Shown here: one piece after another, positions 25,202 through 32,961 of the stretch
Layout: every line of letters begins with the position of its first letter
Position numbering within the stretch: the first letter of the stretch is position 1
DNA from: Clostridia bacterium
GTDB lineage: Bacteria; Bacillota; Clostridia; TANB77; UBA1234
Length of the DNA stretch: 36,297 bases
NCBI GenBank assembly: GCA_900753975.1
Contig: CAAEBC010000067.1
Span: 1 to 36,297 of the forward strand
Direction: 5' to 3'
Translations under genes and position numbers: made by a program
The notes under the pieces: generated by a model
What the model was told of the DNA's origin: nothing
Databases searched by the model: none
The model's input: the letters and a program-made list of their open reading frames with translations, nothing else

Positions 25202-26257
25202 ATGCAAGAGAAAATCCAATTGCTAATTGATGAACTAAAGAAGAAATTTGAAGATATTAAAACTCTTCAAGAATTAAATGACTTGAAAGTTGAATATCAA
25301 GGTAAAAAAGGTATTATAACAGAGCTTAGTGCTGCTATAAAAGATATACCTGCCGAGGCTAAAAAAGAGTATGGTATGAAAGTAAATGAAGTTAGAACTT
25401 TCTTTAATGATAAGTTTGAAAATGTTAAAGCTCGTATTGAAGAAGAGATTGTTAATCAAAAACTTGAAAGAGAAACGATAGACATTTCTCTTCCTGCTAA
25501 GAAGAATATGATGGGTTCTAAGCATCCTTTTAATAGAATTATTGAAGAGGTTGAAGACTTATTCGTTTCTATGGGATATGACGTTGTTGATGGTCCAGAG
25601 CTTGAAGATGACGAGCATTGCTTTAGACTTTTAAACTACACAGTTGGTCATCCGGCAAGAGATGCACAAGATACTTTTTATATTGATGATGAGTATTTAC
25701 TTCGTACTCAAACTTCTGCTTCGCAGTCGAGAGTTATGCAAGCAAATAAGGAAAAAGGACCTATCAGAGTAATTTGTCCAGGAAAAACATATAGACGTGA
25801 TGACGATGCAACTCACTCTCATCAATTTGGACAAGTTGAAGGATTGGTTATTGATAAAAATATTTCTCTTGCAGATTTAAAAGGAACTCTTGAAATTTTT
25901 GCTAAAAAATTATTAGGCGAAGAAACCAAGGTTAGATTTAGACCTAGTTATTTTCCATTTACATCTCCATCTTGCGAAGTTGATGTAACTTGTTTTAAAT
26001 GTGGTGGAAAAGGCTGTCCTCTTTGCAAAAAGACTGGTTGGATAGAGCTTTTAGGAGCTGGTATGGTTCATCCAAATGTTTTAAGGATGGGCGGATATGA
26101 CCCAGAGATATTTACTGGATTTGCTTTTGGAACAGGCCTTGATAGACTTGCTATGTTTAAATATGCAATTCCTGATATTAGATTAATTTATGGAAATGAT
26201 ATAAGATTCTTAAAACAATTTAACGGAAAGGATGATGAATATGAAATTAAGTATTAA
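25202..26257 (+). CDS. pheS: Phenylalanine-tRNA ligase alpha subunit
   Basis: Catalytic subunit of the alpha2-beta2 enzyme that charges tRNA-Phe. It has an N-terminal coiled coil (about 1-90), the class II core with RVICPGKTYRRDDDATHSHQFG (motif 2 region), FPFTSPSCEVDV, GAGMVHPNVL and GTGLDRLAM (motif 3). A cysteine-rich insert (CFKCGGKGCPLCKKTGW), with four cysteines in two CxxC-like pairs, may bind zinc. ATG 25202 follows AAGGAGG; an ATG at 25163 has no site. 351 residues, near the usual 340. Controlled by the T-box upstream; pheT overlaps its end by 17 bases. Confidence 0.98.
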   Translation: MQEKIQLLIDELKKKFEDIKTLQELNDLKVEYQGKKGIITELSAAIKDIPAEAKKEYGMKVNEVRTFFNDKFENVKARIEEEIVNQKLERETIDISLPAKKNMMGSKHPFNRIIEEVEDLFVSMGYDVVDGPELEDDEHCFRLLNYTVGHPARDAQDTFYIDDEYLLRTQTSASQSRVMQANKEKGPIRVICPGKTYRRDDDATHSHQFGQVEGLVIDKNISLADLKGTLEIFAKKLLGEETKVRFRPSYFPFTSPSCEVDVTCFKCGGKGCPLCKKTGWIELLGAGMVHPNVLRMGGYDPEIFTGFAFGTGLDRLAMFKYAIPDIRLIYGNDIRFLKQFNGKDDEYEIKY

Positions 26258-28604
26258 TTTTCTAAAAGACTATGTAGATGTGCCAGTAGATGCTATTACT
26301 CTTGGTGAGGATATGACTAATGTTGGAAATGAATACGATTCTGCAGGCCCTCTACTAAATGTTTCTAAACTAACTATTGGTAAGGTTTTAGAGTGTGAAA
26401 TGCATCCTGACTCTGACCATCTTCATATATGCAAAGTTGATGTAGGAAGTGAAGTTTTACAAATTGTTTGCGGTGCACCTAATGTAAGAGTTGGACTTAA
26501 AGTAATTGTAGCCCTTATTGGAGCTAAGCTTCCTGGTGTAGAAATTAAAAAGGGAAAAATTAGAGGTGTAGAATCTTTTGGTATGCTTTGTAGTATAGCA
26601 GAACTTGGTTTGGAACACAAATTCTTAAAGCCTGCTGATACAGAAGGAATAGCAGAATTAGGTGATGATGCTAAGATAGGTGAAGATCCTATTAAATACT
26701 TAGGGCTAGATGACGAAGTTGTTGATTTTGAACTAACAGCTAACAGAGGCGATTTGTTAAGTATATTAGGAATGGCTTACGAAGTTGGAGCAATATATGG
26801 CAAGCAAGTAAAGGACATTGATTTAAGTTATGACGAAACAGATGATGACTTTTCTAAAATGTTTAACTTAAACGTAGATACTGAAAATTGTACGTTATTC
26901 TATGCTAAAAAGGTAGAAAATGTAACAATAAAAGAAAGTCCTACTTGGATGAAAAATAGACTTATTGCTTCTGGTATCAGACCTATTAATAACGTAGTTG
27001 ATATTAGTAACTATGTTATGCTTGAAACTGGTCAACCTCTTCATTTTTATGATGCTGATAGACTAGGAGATACTTTAAATGTAAGAATGGCTGAAAAGGA
27101 CGAGCATTTAACTACACTTGATAATCAAGAAAGATTGTTAAGTGAGAACGATATTGTCATTGCTGATAAAGAAAAAGCTATTGGCCTTGCTGGTGTAATG
27201 GGCGGACTTTCAACAGAAGTTGAAGAAGATACTAAGAATATTGTTATAGAGTCAGCTATTTTTAATCCTGTAAAAGTAAGACTTACTTCTAAAAAGATTT
27301 TGAGAAGTGAGGCAAGTAATAGATTTGAAAAAGGATTAGATCCAAAGAGAACACTTATGGCAATAAAGAGAAGTTGTAATCTTTTAGAAAAGTATGCTGA
27401 TGCTAAAATAATTGGTGGAATGGCTGTTTATGATAAGGCAGATAAAGAAGACAAAGTTATTAATGTTACTTATCAAAAGATTAAAGATGTTTTAGGTATA
27501 GAAATATCTGAAGATGAAATTTTAGGTATATTTGGAAAGCTTGGATTTGGTGTTTATTTTGATGGTGAAACTTATAAAGTTACAGTACCTTCTAGAAGAC
27601 TTGATATTCAAATTAAAGAGGATTTAATTCACGACATTGGCCGTATGTATGGTATGGATAATATAAAGGGTAAAAAGATGATTTTAAGCGTTACACCAGG
27701 TTCTTATGATAAGACTAAACGTGCCATTAGAAACAAAATGGTTGAACTTGGATTAAATGAGACTCTAAGTTATGCTTTAATACCAGATAGTGAAGTTCAA
27801 AAATATACAACAGATGAGTTTGAAACTGTAAAGATATTAGATCCAATGACAGAGGAGAGAAATGCACTAAGATATAGCTTAATTCCATCTTTAAAAATGG
27901 TTTATGATTATAATAAGGCTCGTAACCAAAAGGATATTTCTATTTTTGAGATTGGAAAGAGCTTCTTTAAAAAAGACGGTAAATATGGTGAAGAGTTATC
28001 TTTAGCTGTACTTATGACAGGTAATTGTAGAGAAGGAATTGAAAAGGAAAATGTAGATTTTTATGTGATTAAAGGTGTTATGGAAAATCTATTTGACTTC
28101 TTAGGATATAAAGGTAAATACGAATTAGTTGTAAATGATATACCTAGTGAGTTACATCCAGGTCAATCTGCAAGTATAATGGTGGAAGGTAAAAAGGTGG
28201 GTATAATTGGAAAACTTCATCCAAATGTAACAAAGGACAATATTTTTGTTATGGAAATTAAATTAGAAAAATTACTTGCTATATCTCATGATATGATGAA
28301 ATATAAGGAGATTTCTAAGTTTCCAAATGTTGTAAAGGATGTTGCTTTTATAGTAAATAAAAAAGTTATGTCTAGAGAAATCGAAGAAGTAATTAAGGCT
28401 GCTGGCGGAAAGAGATTAAGAAGTGTTGAAGTTTTTGATGTTTATACTGGTGAAAATGTTGGAATAAATGAGAAATCTATTGCTTATACACTAACTTTTA
28501 ATGACCATGAAAAAACATTAAGTGATGAAGAAGTTACGAATGCGTTTAATAAAATCATTAAAGAAGTCACAACTAAATGTAATGCTATTTTGAGAGATAA
28601 ATAG
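26241..28604 (+). CDS. pheT: Phenylalanine-tRNA ligase beta subunit
   Basis: Structural and editing subunit of PheRS, 787 residues. Order of domains: N-terminal B1, a tRNA-binding OB fold (about 40-150; HPDSDHLHICKVDVG, QIVCGAPNVR), the B3/B4 editing domain (about 215-380; RPINNVVDISNYVMLETGQPLH in its first part), B5 (about 405-475), a catalytically inactive class II-like core, and the C-terminal FDX-ACB anticodon-binding domain (SKFPNVVKDVAFIV). Of three nearby ATGs (26232, 26235, 26241) the last matches the family start and has the best spacing from GGAAAGG. It overlaps pheS, indicating translational coupling. Confidence 0.97.
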   Translation: MKLSINFLKDYVDVPVDAITLGEDMTNVGNEYDSAGPLLNVSKLTIGKVLECEMHPDSDHLHICKVDVGSEVLQIVCGAPNVRVGLKVIVALIGAKLPGVEIKKGKIRGVESFGMLCSIAELGLEHKFLKPADTEGIAELGDDAKIGEDPIKYLGLDDEVVDFELTANRGDLLSILGMAYEVGAIYGKQVKDIDLSYDETDDDFSKMFNLNVDTENCTLFYAKKVENVTIKESPTWMKNRLIASGIRPINNVVDISNYVMLETGQPLHFYDADRLGDTLNVRMAEKDEHLTTLDNQERLLSENDIVIADKEKAIGLAGVMGGLSTEVEEDTKNIVIESAIFNPVKVRLTSKKILRSEASNRFEKGLDPKRTLMAIKRSCNLLEKYADAKIIGGMAVYDKADKEDKVINVTYQKIKDVLGIEISEDEILGIFGKLGFGVYFDGETYKVTVPSRRLDIQIKEDLIHDIGRMYGMDNIKGKKMILSVTPGSYDKTKRAIRNKMVELGLNETLSYALIPDSEVQKYTTDEFETVKILDPMTEERNALRYSLIPSLKMVYDYNKARNQKDISIFEIGKSFFKKDGKYGEELSLAVLMTGNCREGIEKENVDFYVIKGVMENLFDFLGYKGKYELVVNDIPSELHPGQSASIMVEGKKVGIIGKLHPNVTKDNIFVMEIKLEKLLAISHDMMKYKEISKFPNVVKDVAFIVNKKVMSREIEEVIKAAGGKRLRSVEVFDVYTGENVGINEKSIAYTLTFNDHEKTLSDEEVTNAFNKIIKEVTTKCNAILRDK

Positions 28605-28612
28605 AAATTACG

Positions 28613-28641
28613 TTGACATAATCAAAGGCATGAACTATAAT
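28613..28641 (+). promoter_or_regulatory. Consensus promoter of the 28674 gene
   Basis: TTGACA (28613-28618), 17 bp, TATAAT (28636-28641): a perfect sigma-A consensus, the strongest promoter in the window. Confidence 0.9.
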
Positions 28642-28673
28642 ATAGTTATAGTAAATATTATGGAGGAAAAAGT

Positions 28674-28865
28674 ATGCTAGGATTACTTTTGACTGTGCTA
28701 GGCATCGTATTGCTTACTTACATCGTTAGTCCGGGATGGATTATTGGTACTTTTTGGGGGATAGTGGAGTTTCTGTTTTTCCAGATAGCATGGTGGAAAA
28801 TGATATTAATTCTGGTGGGAATTTTTTTGATTGTGAAGTGTACAAAGAAGGTGATGAAGAAATGA
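28674..28865 (+). CDS. Small two-helix membrane protein
   Basis: A 63-residue protein behind ATGGAGGAAAAAGT. Two membrane helices (about 2-30 and 42-57) are separated by a short turn with aromatic residues, and a basic tail (CTKKVMKK) would lie in the cytoplasm. No family recognised. It is driven by a perfect consensus promoter and closed by its own short terminator that overlaps the stop, so it should be highly expressed. Possible roles include a small membrane regulator or a toxin-like peptide, but nothing in the sequence decides between them. Confidence 0.75.
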   Translation: MLGLLLTVLGIVLLTYIVSPGWIIGTFWGIVEFLFFQIAWWKMILILVGIFLIVKCTKKVMKK

Positions 28866-28889
28866 GGGATAAATTTCCCTCGTTTTTTT
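28864..28889 (+). terminator. Terminator of the 28674 gene
   Basis: Arms 28864-28869 and 28876-28881 (6 bp, loop 6) followed by seven T. The left arm includes the end of the stop codon. Confidence 0.8.
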
Positions 28890-28891
28890 AT

Positions 28892-28920
28892 TTGACAAAC
28901 TTTGTTTCGTGTGGTATCAT
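28892..28920 (+). promoter_or_regulatory. Promoter of the zinc-ribbon/NADAR-like gene
   Basis: TTGACA (28892-28897), 17 bp, TATCAT (28915-28920). It begins two bases after the preceding terminator's T-run, so the two cassettes are packed end to end. Confidence 0.8.
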
Positions 28921-28974
28921 GTGAATGGAGAATCCGTTTTATTACTTACCACTTTTATTAAAGGAGGTTTCCAA

Positions 28975-29583
28975 ATGGTAAATATTGTCCCGTCCTCGTT
29001 CAAGGTGTGTCCCGTGTGTGGAGGAGAAGTACTTTACGGCACAGATAATTGTTTCTGCGTGGATTGTAAGAGGATTTTTGTTTATGATGTTTCATGTAAA
29101 GTTTGGAAAGGTGATAAAATTTGCGATATCGCATATAGGGATCCTGAGACAAGCACACTCAGCAATTTGTTCCCACATGAATTTTCTATGAATACGATGT
29201 ATGGGCCGATTACTTTTGCAAGCATGGAAGCTTTTCTTCGGTCACTTACGTGGGGCGGACCTCACGATTCATTTTTTGAGGAGGTCGGAAAACTTTATGG
29301 GTATGATGCGTGGCGCGTAAGGTATGTTTTGCCCGACTGGAGAAAGACGCAGATTGTGTATTGGAATGATACTCCGATTGCACGTCAGTCTGATGAATAT
29401 GAGTGCTTGATTGAGAAAGCTTATGATGCATTGCTGGAACAGTCTATCATTTTTAGACTTGCTCTTCAGAAAACTTCAGATAAAATTCTTATGCACACGA
29501 TTGGTGAAAAAGATCCTACTAAGACATTGCTTACCCCTGATGAATATATTAAAAACCTTAATCGTCAGAGAAATCGACTGTAA
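28975..29583 (+). CDS. Zinc-ribbon protein with NADAR-like domain
   Basis: A 202-residue protein from ATG 28975, behind AAAGGAGG; an upstream in-frame start at 28909 lies within the promoter. Residues 12-31 form a zinc ribbon (C12, C15, C28, C31). The rest follows the NADAR (YbiA/DUF1768) pattern: LSNLFPHEF, then FASMEAFLRS with the conserved glutamate, then DEYECLIEKAYDALLEQS and ALQKTSDKILMHTIG, ending in a TLLTPDEYIKNL segment. NADAR proteins act on ADP-ribosylated or N-glycosidic substrates and occur in phages and defence or toxin-antitoxin loci. Composition is foreign: 29 of 60 bases at 29221-29280 are G or C. Single-gene unit with own promoter and terminator. Domain call is by motif memory, without a search. 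Confidence 0.72.
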   Translation: MVNIVPSSFKVCPVCGGEVLYGTDNCFCVDCKRIFVYDVSCKVWKGDKICDIAYRDPETSTLSNLFPHEFSMNTMYGPITFASMEAFLRSLTWGGPHDSFFEEVGKLYGYDAWRVRYVLPDWRKTQIVYWNDTPIARQSDEYECLIEKAYDALLEQSIIFRLALQKTSDKILMHTIGEKDPTKTLLTPDEYIKNLNRQRNRL

Positions 29584-29592
29584 ATTTATTTT

Positions 29593-29625
29593 GGCTCAGA
29601 CATATTTTAAAGTCTGGGCCTTTTT
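29593..29625 (+). terminator. Terminator of the NADAR-like gene
   Basis: Arms 29593-29601 and 29612-29620 (9 bp with one G-U pair) followed by TTTTT. Confidence 0.85.
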
Positions 29626-29691
29626 ATGTGCTAATTTTGTATAATATCTGAAAAATAGCAAATAATATCTTCTATAAAGGAGGAATTTATT

Positions 29692-29886
29692 ATGCCAAAA
29701 TTAAATGAACTTGAATTACAAAATGTAAGACACTTAGTTGGGGAGCATGAGACTTCTTATCAGAAGTTATCTTCTTATGCACAAAATTGTACTGATCCCC
29801 AAATTAAGCAAATGTTTGAAAAGTCTGCACAAGATGCACTAAATACTAAGCAAAAGCTTATGGGATTTTTAACACCTAATGATTAA
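29692..29886 (+). CDS. Small helical protein, spore-coat (CotF)-associated
   Basis: A 64-residue, all-helical protein (two helices: LNELELQNVRHLVGEHETSY and DPQIKQMFEKSAQDALNTKQ), behind AAAGGAGG. The histidine/glutamate placement (HLVGEHE) resembles small ferritin-like or CotF-related proteins that come in tandem pairs in Clostridia. The next gene, 24 bases on, is a CotF-like protein and shares the same terminator. A TGTATAAT extended -10 at about 29638-29645 may be its promoter; no good -35 box is seen, so a sporulation sigma factor is possible. Confidence 0.65.
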   Translation: MPKLNELELQNVRHLVGEHETSYQKLSSYAQNCTDPQIKQMFEKSAQDALNTKQKLMGFLTPND

Positions 29887-29910
29887 TTTTTTATTTAAGG
29901 AGGATTTAAA

Positions 29911-30162
29911 ATGCTTGAAAAGTACATGGTAAATGATATTTTATCTAGTGTAAATAGTAGTTTAGGAACGTATGCGAATGTTATAACACAAGCTTCTTGT
30001 CCAGAGTTTAGAAAAACTATGCAAGATATAAGAAATAGCTCTGAAGCTTTTCAATATGACTTATATAAAGTTGCTCAATCAAAAGGTTATTACCAACCAG
30101 CTTCAATTGCTACACCAAACGAGGTTCAAACTGTAAAAGATATATTTACACAAAATAGTTAG
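29911..30162 (+). CDS. CotF-family spore coat protein
   Basis: An 83-residue protein of the Coat_F type: EKYMVNDILSSVNSSLGTYANVITQASCPEFRKTM is the classic opening, followed by a second helix with AFQYDLYKVAQSKGYYQPA, which is typical of the family (a tail of the YxPA type). Such proteins are part of the spore coat in Bacillota. AAGGAGG site 7 bases before ATG 29911. Co-transcribed with the preceding small gene and closed by a 17-bp terminator stem. Supports a spore-forming host. Confidence 0.82.
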   Translation: MLEKYMVNDILSSVNSSLGTYANVITQASCPEFRKTMQDIRNSSEAFQYDLYKVAQSKGYYQPASIATPNEVQTVKDIFTQNS

Positions 30163-30170
30163 TTTAAAAT

Positions 30171-30213
30171 AAAAAATCCTTGAAATTTAAAATAGAATTT
30201 CAAGGATTTTTTT
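30171..30213 (+). terminator. Terminator of the coat-protein pair
   Basis: A perfect 17-bp stem (30171-30187 with 30196-30212) with an 8-base loop; the T-run forms the end of the stem and continues after it. Confidence 0.93.
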
Positions 30214-30280
30214 AAAAGACTATTTTAAAAGATTTTTTTAATATATAATGTAATTGAAAATTTATTAGGAGGATTTTTAC

Positions 30281-31705
30281 ATGTTATTTTCAAGTCCGAT
30301 TTTTTTATTTAGTTTTTTGCCGATAACACTTTTCGTGTATTACATATTCTTAATAAAAACGAAACGAGTTAAGAATTACTTTTTACTTTTGATGAGCTTG
30401 ATTTTTTATGCTTGGGGAGAACCTAAATTTATTGTTATGCTCATTGTTTCAATAGTAATTAATTGGTTTTTTGGAATTTTGATAGATAAAAATAGAGAAA
30501 ATAAAAAGAAGAGTAAGCTAATAATTGCCCTTATGCTTTTAGCAAATTTGTCAATCTTGATTGTGTTTAAATATTTAGGATTTTTAGTTACTAATATAAA
30601 TGTAATATTTAATCAAAACTTAGTAGTGCCTAATATTGCTTTGCCAATAGGAATTTCGTTTTTTACTTTTCAGGCGATTTCGTATGTTATTGATGTATAC
30701 AGGAAAAACGGTACCGTTCAAAAAAATATTTTAAATGTTGGTTTGTATTTGGCATTTTTTCCACAGCTAATTGCTGGACCAATAGTTAGGTATGAAACTG
30801 TTGCTGAGCAAATTAATTATAGAAAAGAAAACTTTGATGATTTCTCAAAGGGCGTATATAGGTTTATATTTGGACTTTCTAAGAAAGTACTTATTTCAAA
30901 TCAGATGGCAATAATTGCAGATGTGGCTTTTGATAATAGTCCCTCTTCTGTATTATTTGCTTGGCTTGGAGCGATAGCTTACGCACTTCAGATTTATTTT
31001 GATTTTTCGGGATATTCTGATATGGCTATAGGTTTAGGTGCGATGTTTGGTTTTAAATTTGATGAAAACTTTAATTATCCATACATAGCAAAAAGTATAA
31101 CTGATTTTTGGCACAGATGGCACATATCACTTAGTACTTGGTTTAGAGATTACGTGTATATACCTCTTGGCGGTTCGAGATGCAAACGTTCGAGAGCATT
31201 TCTTAATATTTTTATTGTATGGCTACTAACAGGAATATGGCATGGTGCATCTTGGAACTTTATTTTATGGGGACTTTATTTCTTTGTATTCCTGATAATA
31301 GAAAAAAGTCTATTTAAAGATAAATTAAAAAAGCTAGATGAGTTTTCATGGTGGAAGAAAACATTGCTTCATGTATATACTCTTATGATTGTTTTGTTTA
31401 GCTGGGTACTATTTAGAGAAACAAGTTTATCTGGTGCTTTTGAGTATTTTAAGGATATGTTTGGATTAGGTCAAATCCCAATAATAGATAGTAACTTCAC
31501 GAGATATATTGGGGATAAATTTATATATTTATTAGCAGGCATAATCTTTTCGATGCCTATACATAAGTATGTCTTAAGATTTGTTGATAAAAATAAAGTC
31601 ATTTCATGTATTCTTTCACCAATATGTATGATAACACTTCTTTTAATTTCAACTGCATTTTTGGTAAAAGGAACATACAATCCTTTCATATATTTTAATT
31701 TTTAA
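30281..31705 (+). CDS. MBOAT-family O-acyltransferase (AlgI/DltB-like)
   Basis: A 474-residue integral membrane protein with about ten to twelve helices. MBOAT markers: QLIAGPIVRYE, YFDFSGYSDMAIGLG, NYPYIAKSITDFWHRWHIS with the family histidine, LGGSR and GIWHGASWNF with the catalytic histidine. It moves an acyl (usually acetyl) group across the membrane onto an exported polymer. The following gene encodes a DHHW-type protein, the usual partner, so the pair probably O-acetylates an extracellular or wall polysaccharide. TAGGAGG site upstream. Which polymer is modified cannot be read here. Confidence 0.93.
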   Translation: MLFSSPIFLFSFLPITLFVYYIFLIKTKRVKNYFLLLMSLIFYAWGEPKFIVMLIVSIVINWFFGILIDKNRENKKKSKLIIALMLLANLSILIVFKYLGFLVTNINVIFNQNLVVPNIALPIGISFFTFQAISYVIDVYRKNGTVQKNILNVGLYLAFFPQLIAGPIVRYETVAEQINYRKENFDDFSKGVYRFIFGLSKKVLISNQMAIIADVAFDNSPSSVLFAWLGAIAYALQIYFDFSGYSDMAIGLGAMFGFKFDENFNYPYIAKSITDFWHRWHISLSTWFRDYVYIPLGGSRCKRSRAFLNIFIVWLLTGIWHGASWNFILWGLYFFVFLIIEKSLFKDKLKKLDEFSWWKKTLLHVYTLMIVLFSWVLFRETSLSGAFEYFKDMFGLGQIPIIDSNFTRYIGDKFIYLLAGIIFSMPIHKYVLRFVDKNKVISCILSPICMITLLLISTAFLVKGTYNPFIYFNF

Positions 31706-31720
31706 GCGAGGAGTAATGAT

Positions 31721-32893
31721 ATGAAGATAAATAAGTATAAAATTACAGCCGTACTTTTTCTTGTTATAATATTTTGGATAGGAACTGTTACTTTATGGAA
31801 TAATCGCACAGAATTTAAAAATATGATACATAGCGGAGATGTAATAAACGAAACTAATAAAATTTATTCTGAAAATGTGGCTTATTCGGATACTTTTATA
31901 GATATGTGGTCTAAGACTCAAAGTGTGACAGATGTTCAGCTTTTAGATGATGCAGAGTACGGAAATATTATTAAAGATGAAAAAGGAAATTTATATTTTC
32001 CGGCAAACGATGTTGATGTAACTCCTCTTGCACAAAACACCATAAACTTTGCAAAAATGCTTTCTGAAAAAAATATTAAATTTGCTTATGTACAAGCTCC
32101 AAATAAAGACTTAAAGGGCTACACAGACAAGATTGTTAGCGATTATAACTTTTCAAATAAAAATGCAGATGAATTTTTAAGCATTCTAAATGAAAATGGA
32201 GTAGATACATTAGACTTACGTGAATTGATTATTAAAGAAAACTTAGATAGAGAAAAATTATTTTATAAAACAGATCATCATTGGACTACGACAACTGCAT
32301 TTTGGGCATATAATAAGCTTGTCGAATATTTAAATCAAACATATAATTTGAATATTGACCCCAATAATTATTATAGAGATATAAATAATTATAATTTAAT
32401 AGAAATAAAAGAATGTTATTTGGGTTCTCTGGGAAGAAGAGTAGGAAAATCAGTTTCAGGCTTAGATGATTATACTTTTATTGAGCCAAACTTTAAAACA
32501 GATTACAAAATATATAATGGTGTAACATCAAAAACAAATCCAATTTTTAAAGGAAACTTTCACAAAGCTATTGTAAAAGATAATATTTTAACTAGTAACG
32601 ACGTGACTTCAAATAAACATGCAACTTATTTCGAATGGGATTATGGCGATTTAATTATTAAAAATACTCTTATAGATAATGATGTAAAAATACTTTTGAT
32701 AAAAGATTCTTATTCATTACCACTTGCAGCCTTTTTATCTACTTGTGTTAGTGAGTTAGATATGGTGGATTTAAGAGATACACCAAAAGTTGATTTGCGA
32801 AAGAAAATAGCTGATGGCGATTTTGATGTCGTCTTAGTCTTATATAACACAGAAGTCTTTAATGAAACGATGTTTGGGTTTGACATTAAATGA
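31721..32893 (+). CDS. DHHW/AlgJ-like partner of the MBOAT acyltransferase
   Basis: A 390-residue protein with one N-terminal membrane anchor (about 8-27) and an extracytoplasmic SGNH-hydrolase-like domain. The KTDHHWTTTTAFWAYNKL motif (about 186-203) is the DHHW signature shared with AlgJ/AlgX, and KDSYSLPLAAFLS late in the protein has the serine expected for the nucleophile block. It would take the acyl group passed by the MBOAT protein and attach it to the polysaccharide. Starts 15 bases after the acyltransferase gene behind GCGAGGAG, so it belongs to the same two-gene unit. Confidence 0.88.
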   Translation: MKINKYKITAVLFLVIIFWIGTVTLWNNRTEFKNMIHSGDVINETNKIYSENVAYSDTFIDMWSKTQSVTDVQLLDDAEYGNIIKDEKGNLYFPANDVDVTPLAQNTINFAKMLSEKNIKFAYVQAPNKDLKGYTDKIVSDYNFSNKNADEFLSILNENGVDTLDLRELIIKENLDREKLFYKTDHHWTTTTAFWAYNKLVEYLNQTYNLNIDPNNYYRDINNYNLIEIKECYLGSLGRRVGKSVSGLDDYTFIEPNFKTDYKIYNGVTSKTNPIFKGNFHKAIVKDNILTSNDVTSNKHATYFEWDYGDLIIKNTLIDNDVKILLIKDSYSLPLAAFLSTCVSELDMVDLRDTPKVDLRKKIADGDFDVVLVLYNTEVFNETMFGFDIK

Positions 32894-32913
32894 TAATCAA
32901 ATTGTAGCATTTC

Positions 32914-32942
32914 TTGACTTTTAGGCATATTTTTTATACAAT
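32914..32942 (+). promoter_or_regulatory. der promoter
   Basis: TTGACT (32914-32919), 17 bp, TACAAT (32937-32942), 20 bases before the der start. Its presence rules out the ATG at 32914 as a start. Confidence 0.75.
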
Positions 32943-32961
32943 ATATGACGAGGTGAAGAAA

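Noticed and set aside
28736..28924. Overlapping 62-residue frame in the 28674 cassette
   Set aside because: It runs through the terminator and the next promoter and has no ribosome site.
28605..29625. Classical toxin-antitoxin operon
   Set aside because: The two genes have separate promoters and a terminator between them, and no known toxin or antitoxin motif is visible.
29411..29644. Frame overlapping the end of the NADAR-like gene
   Set aside because: Crosses the terminator hairpin and lacks a start signal.
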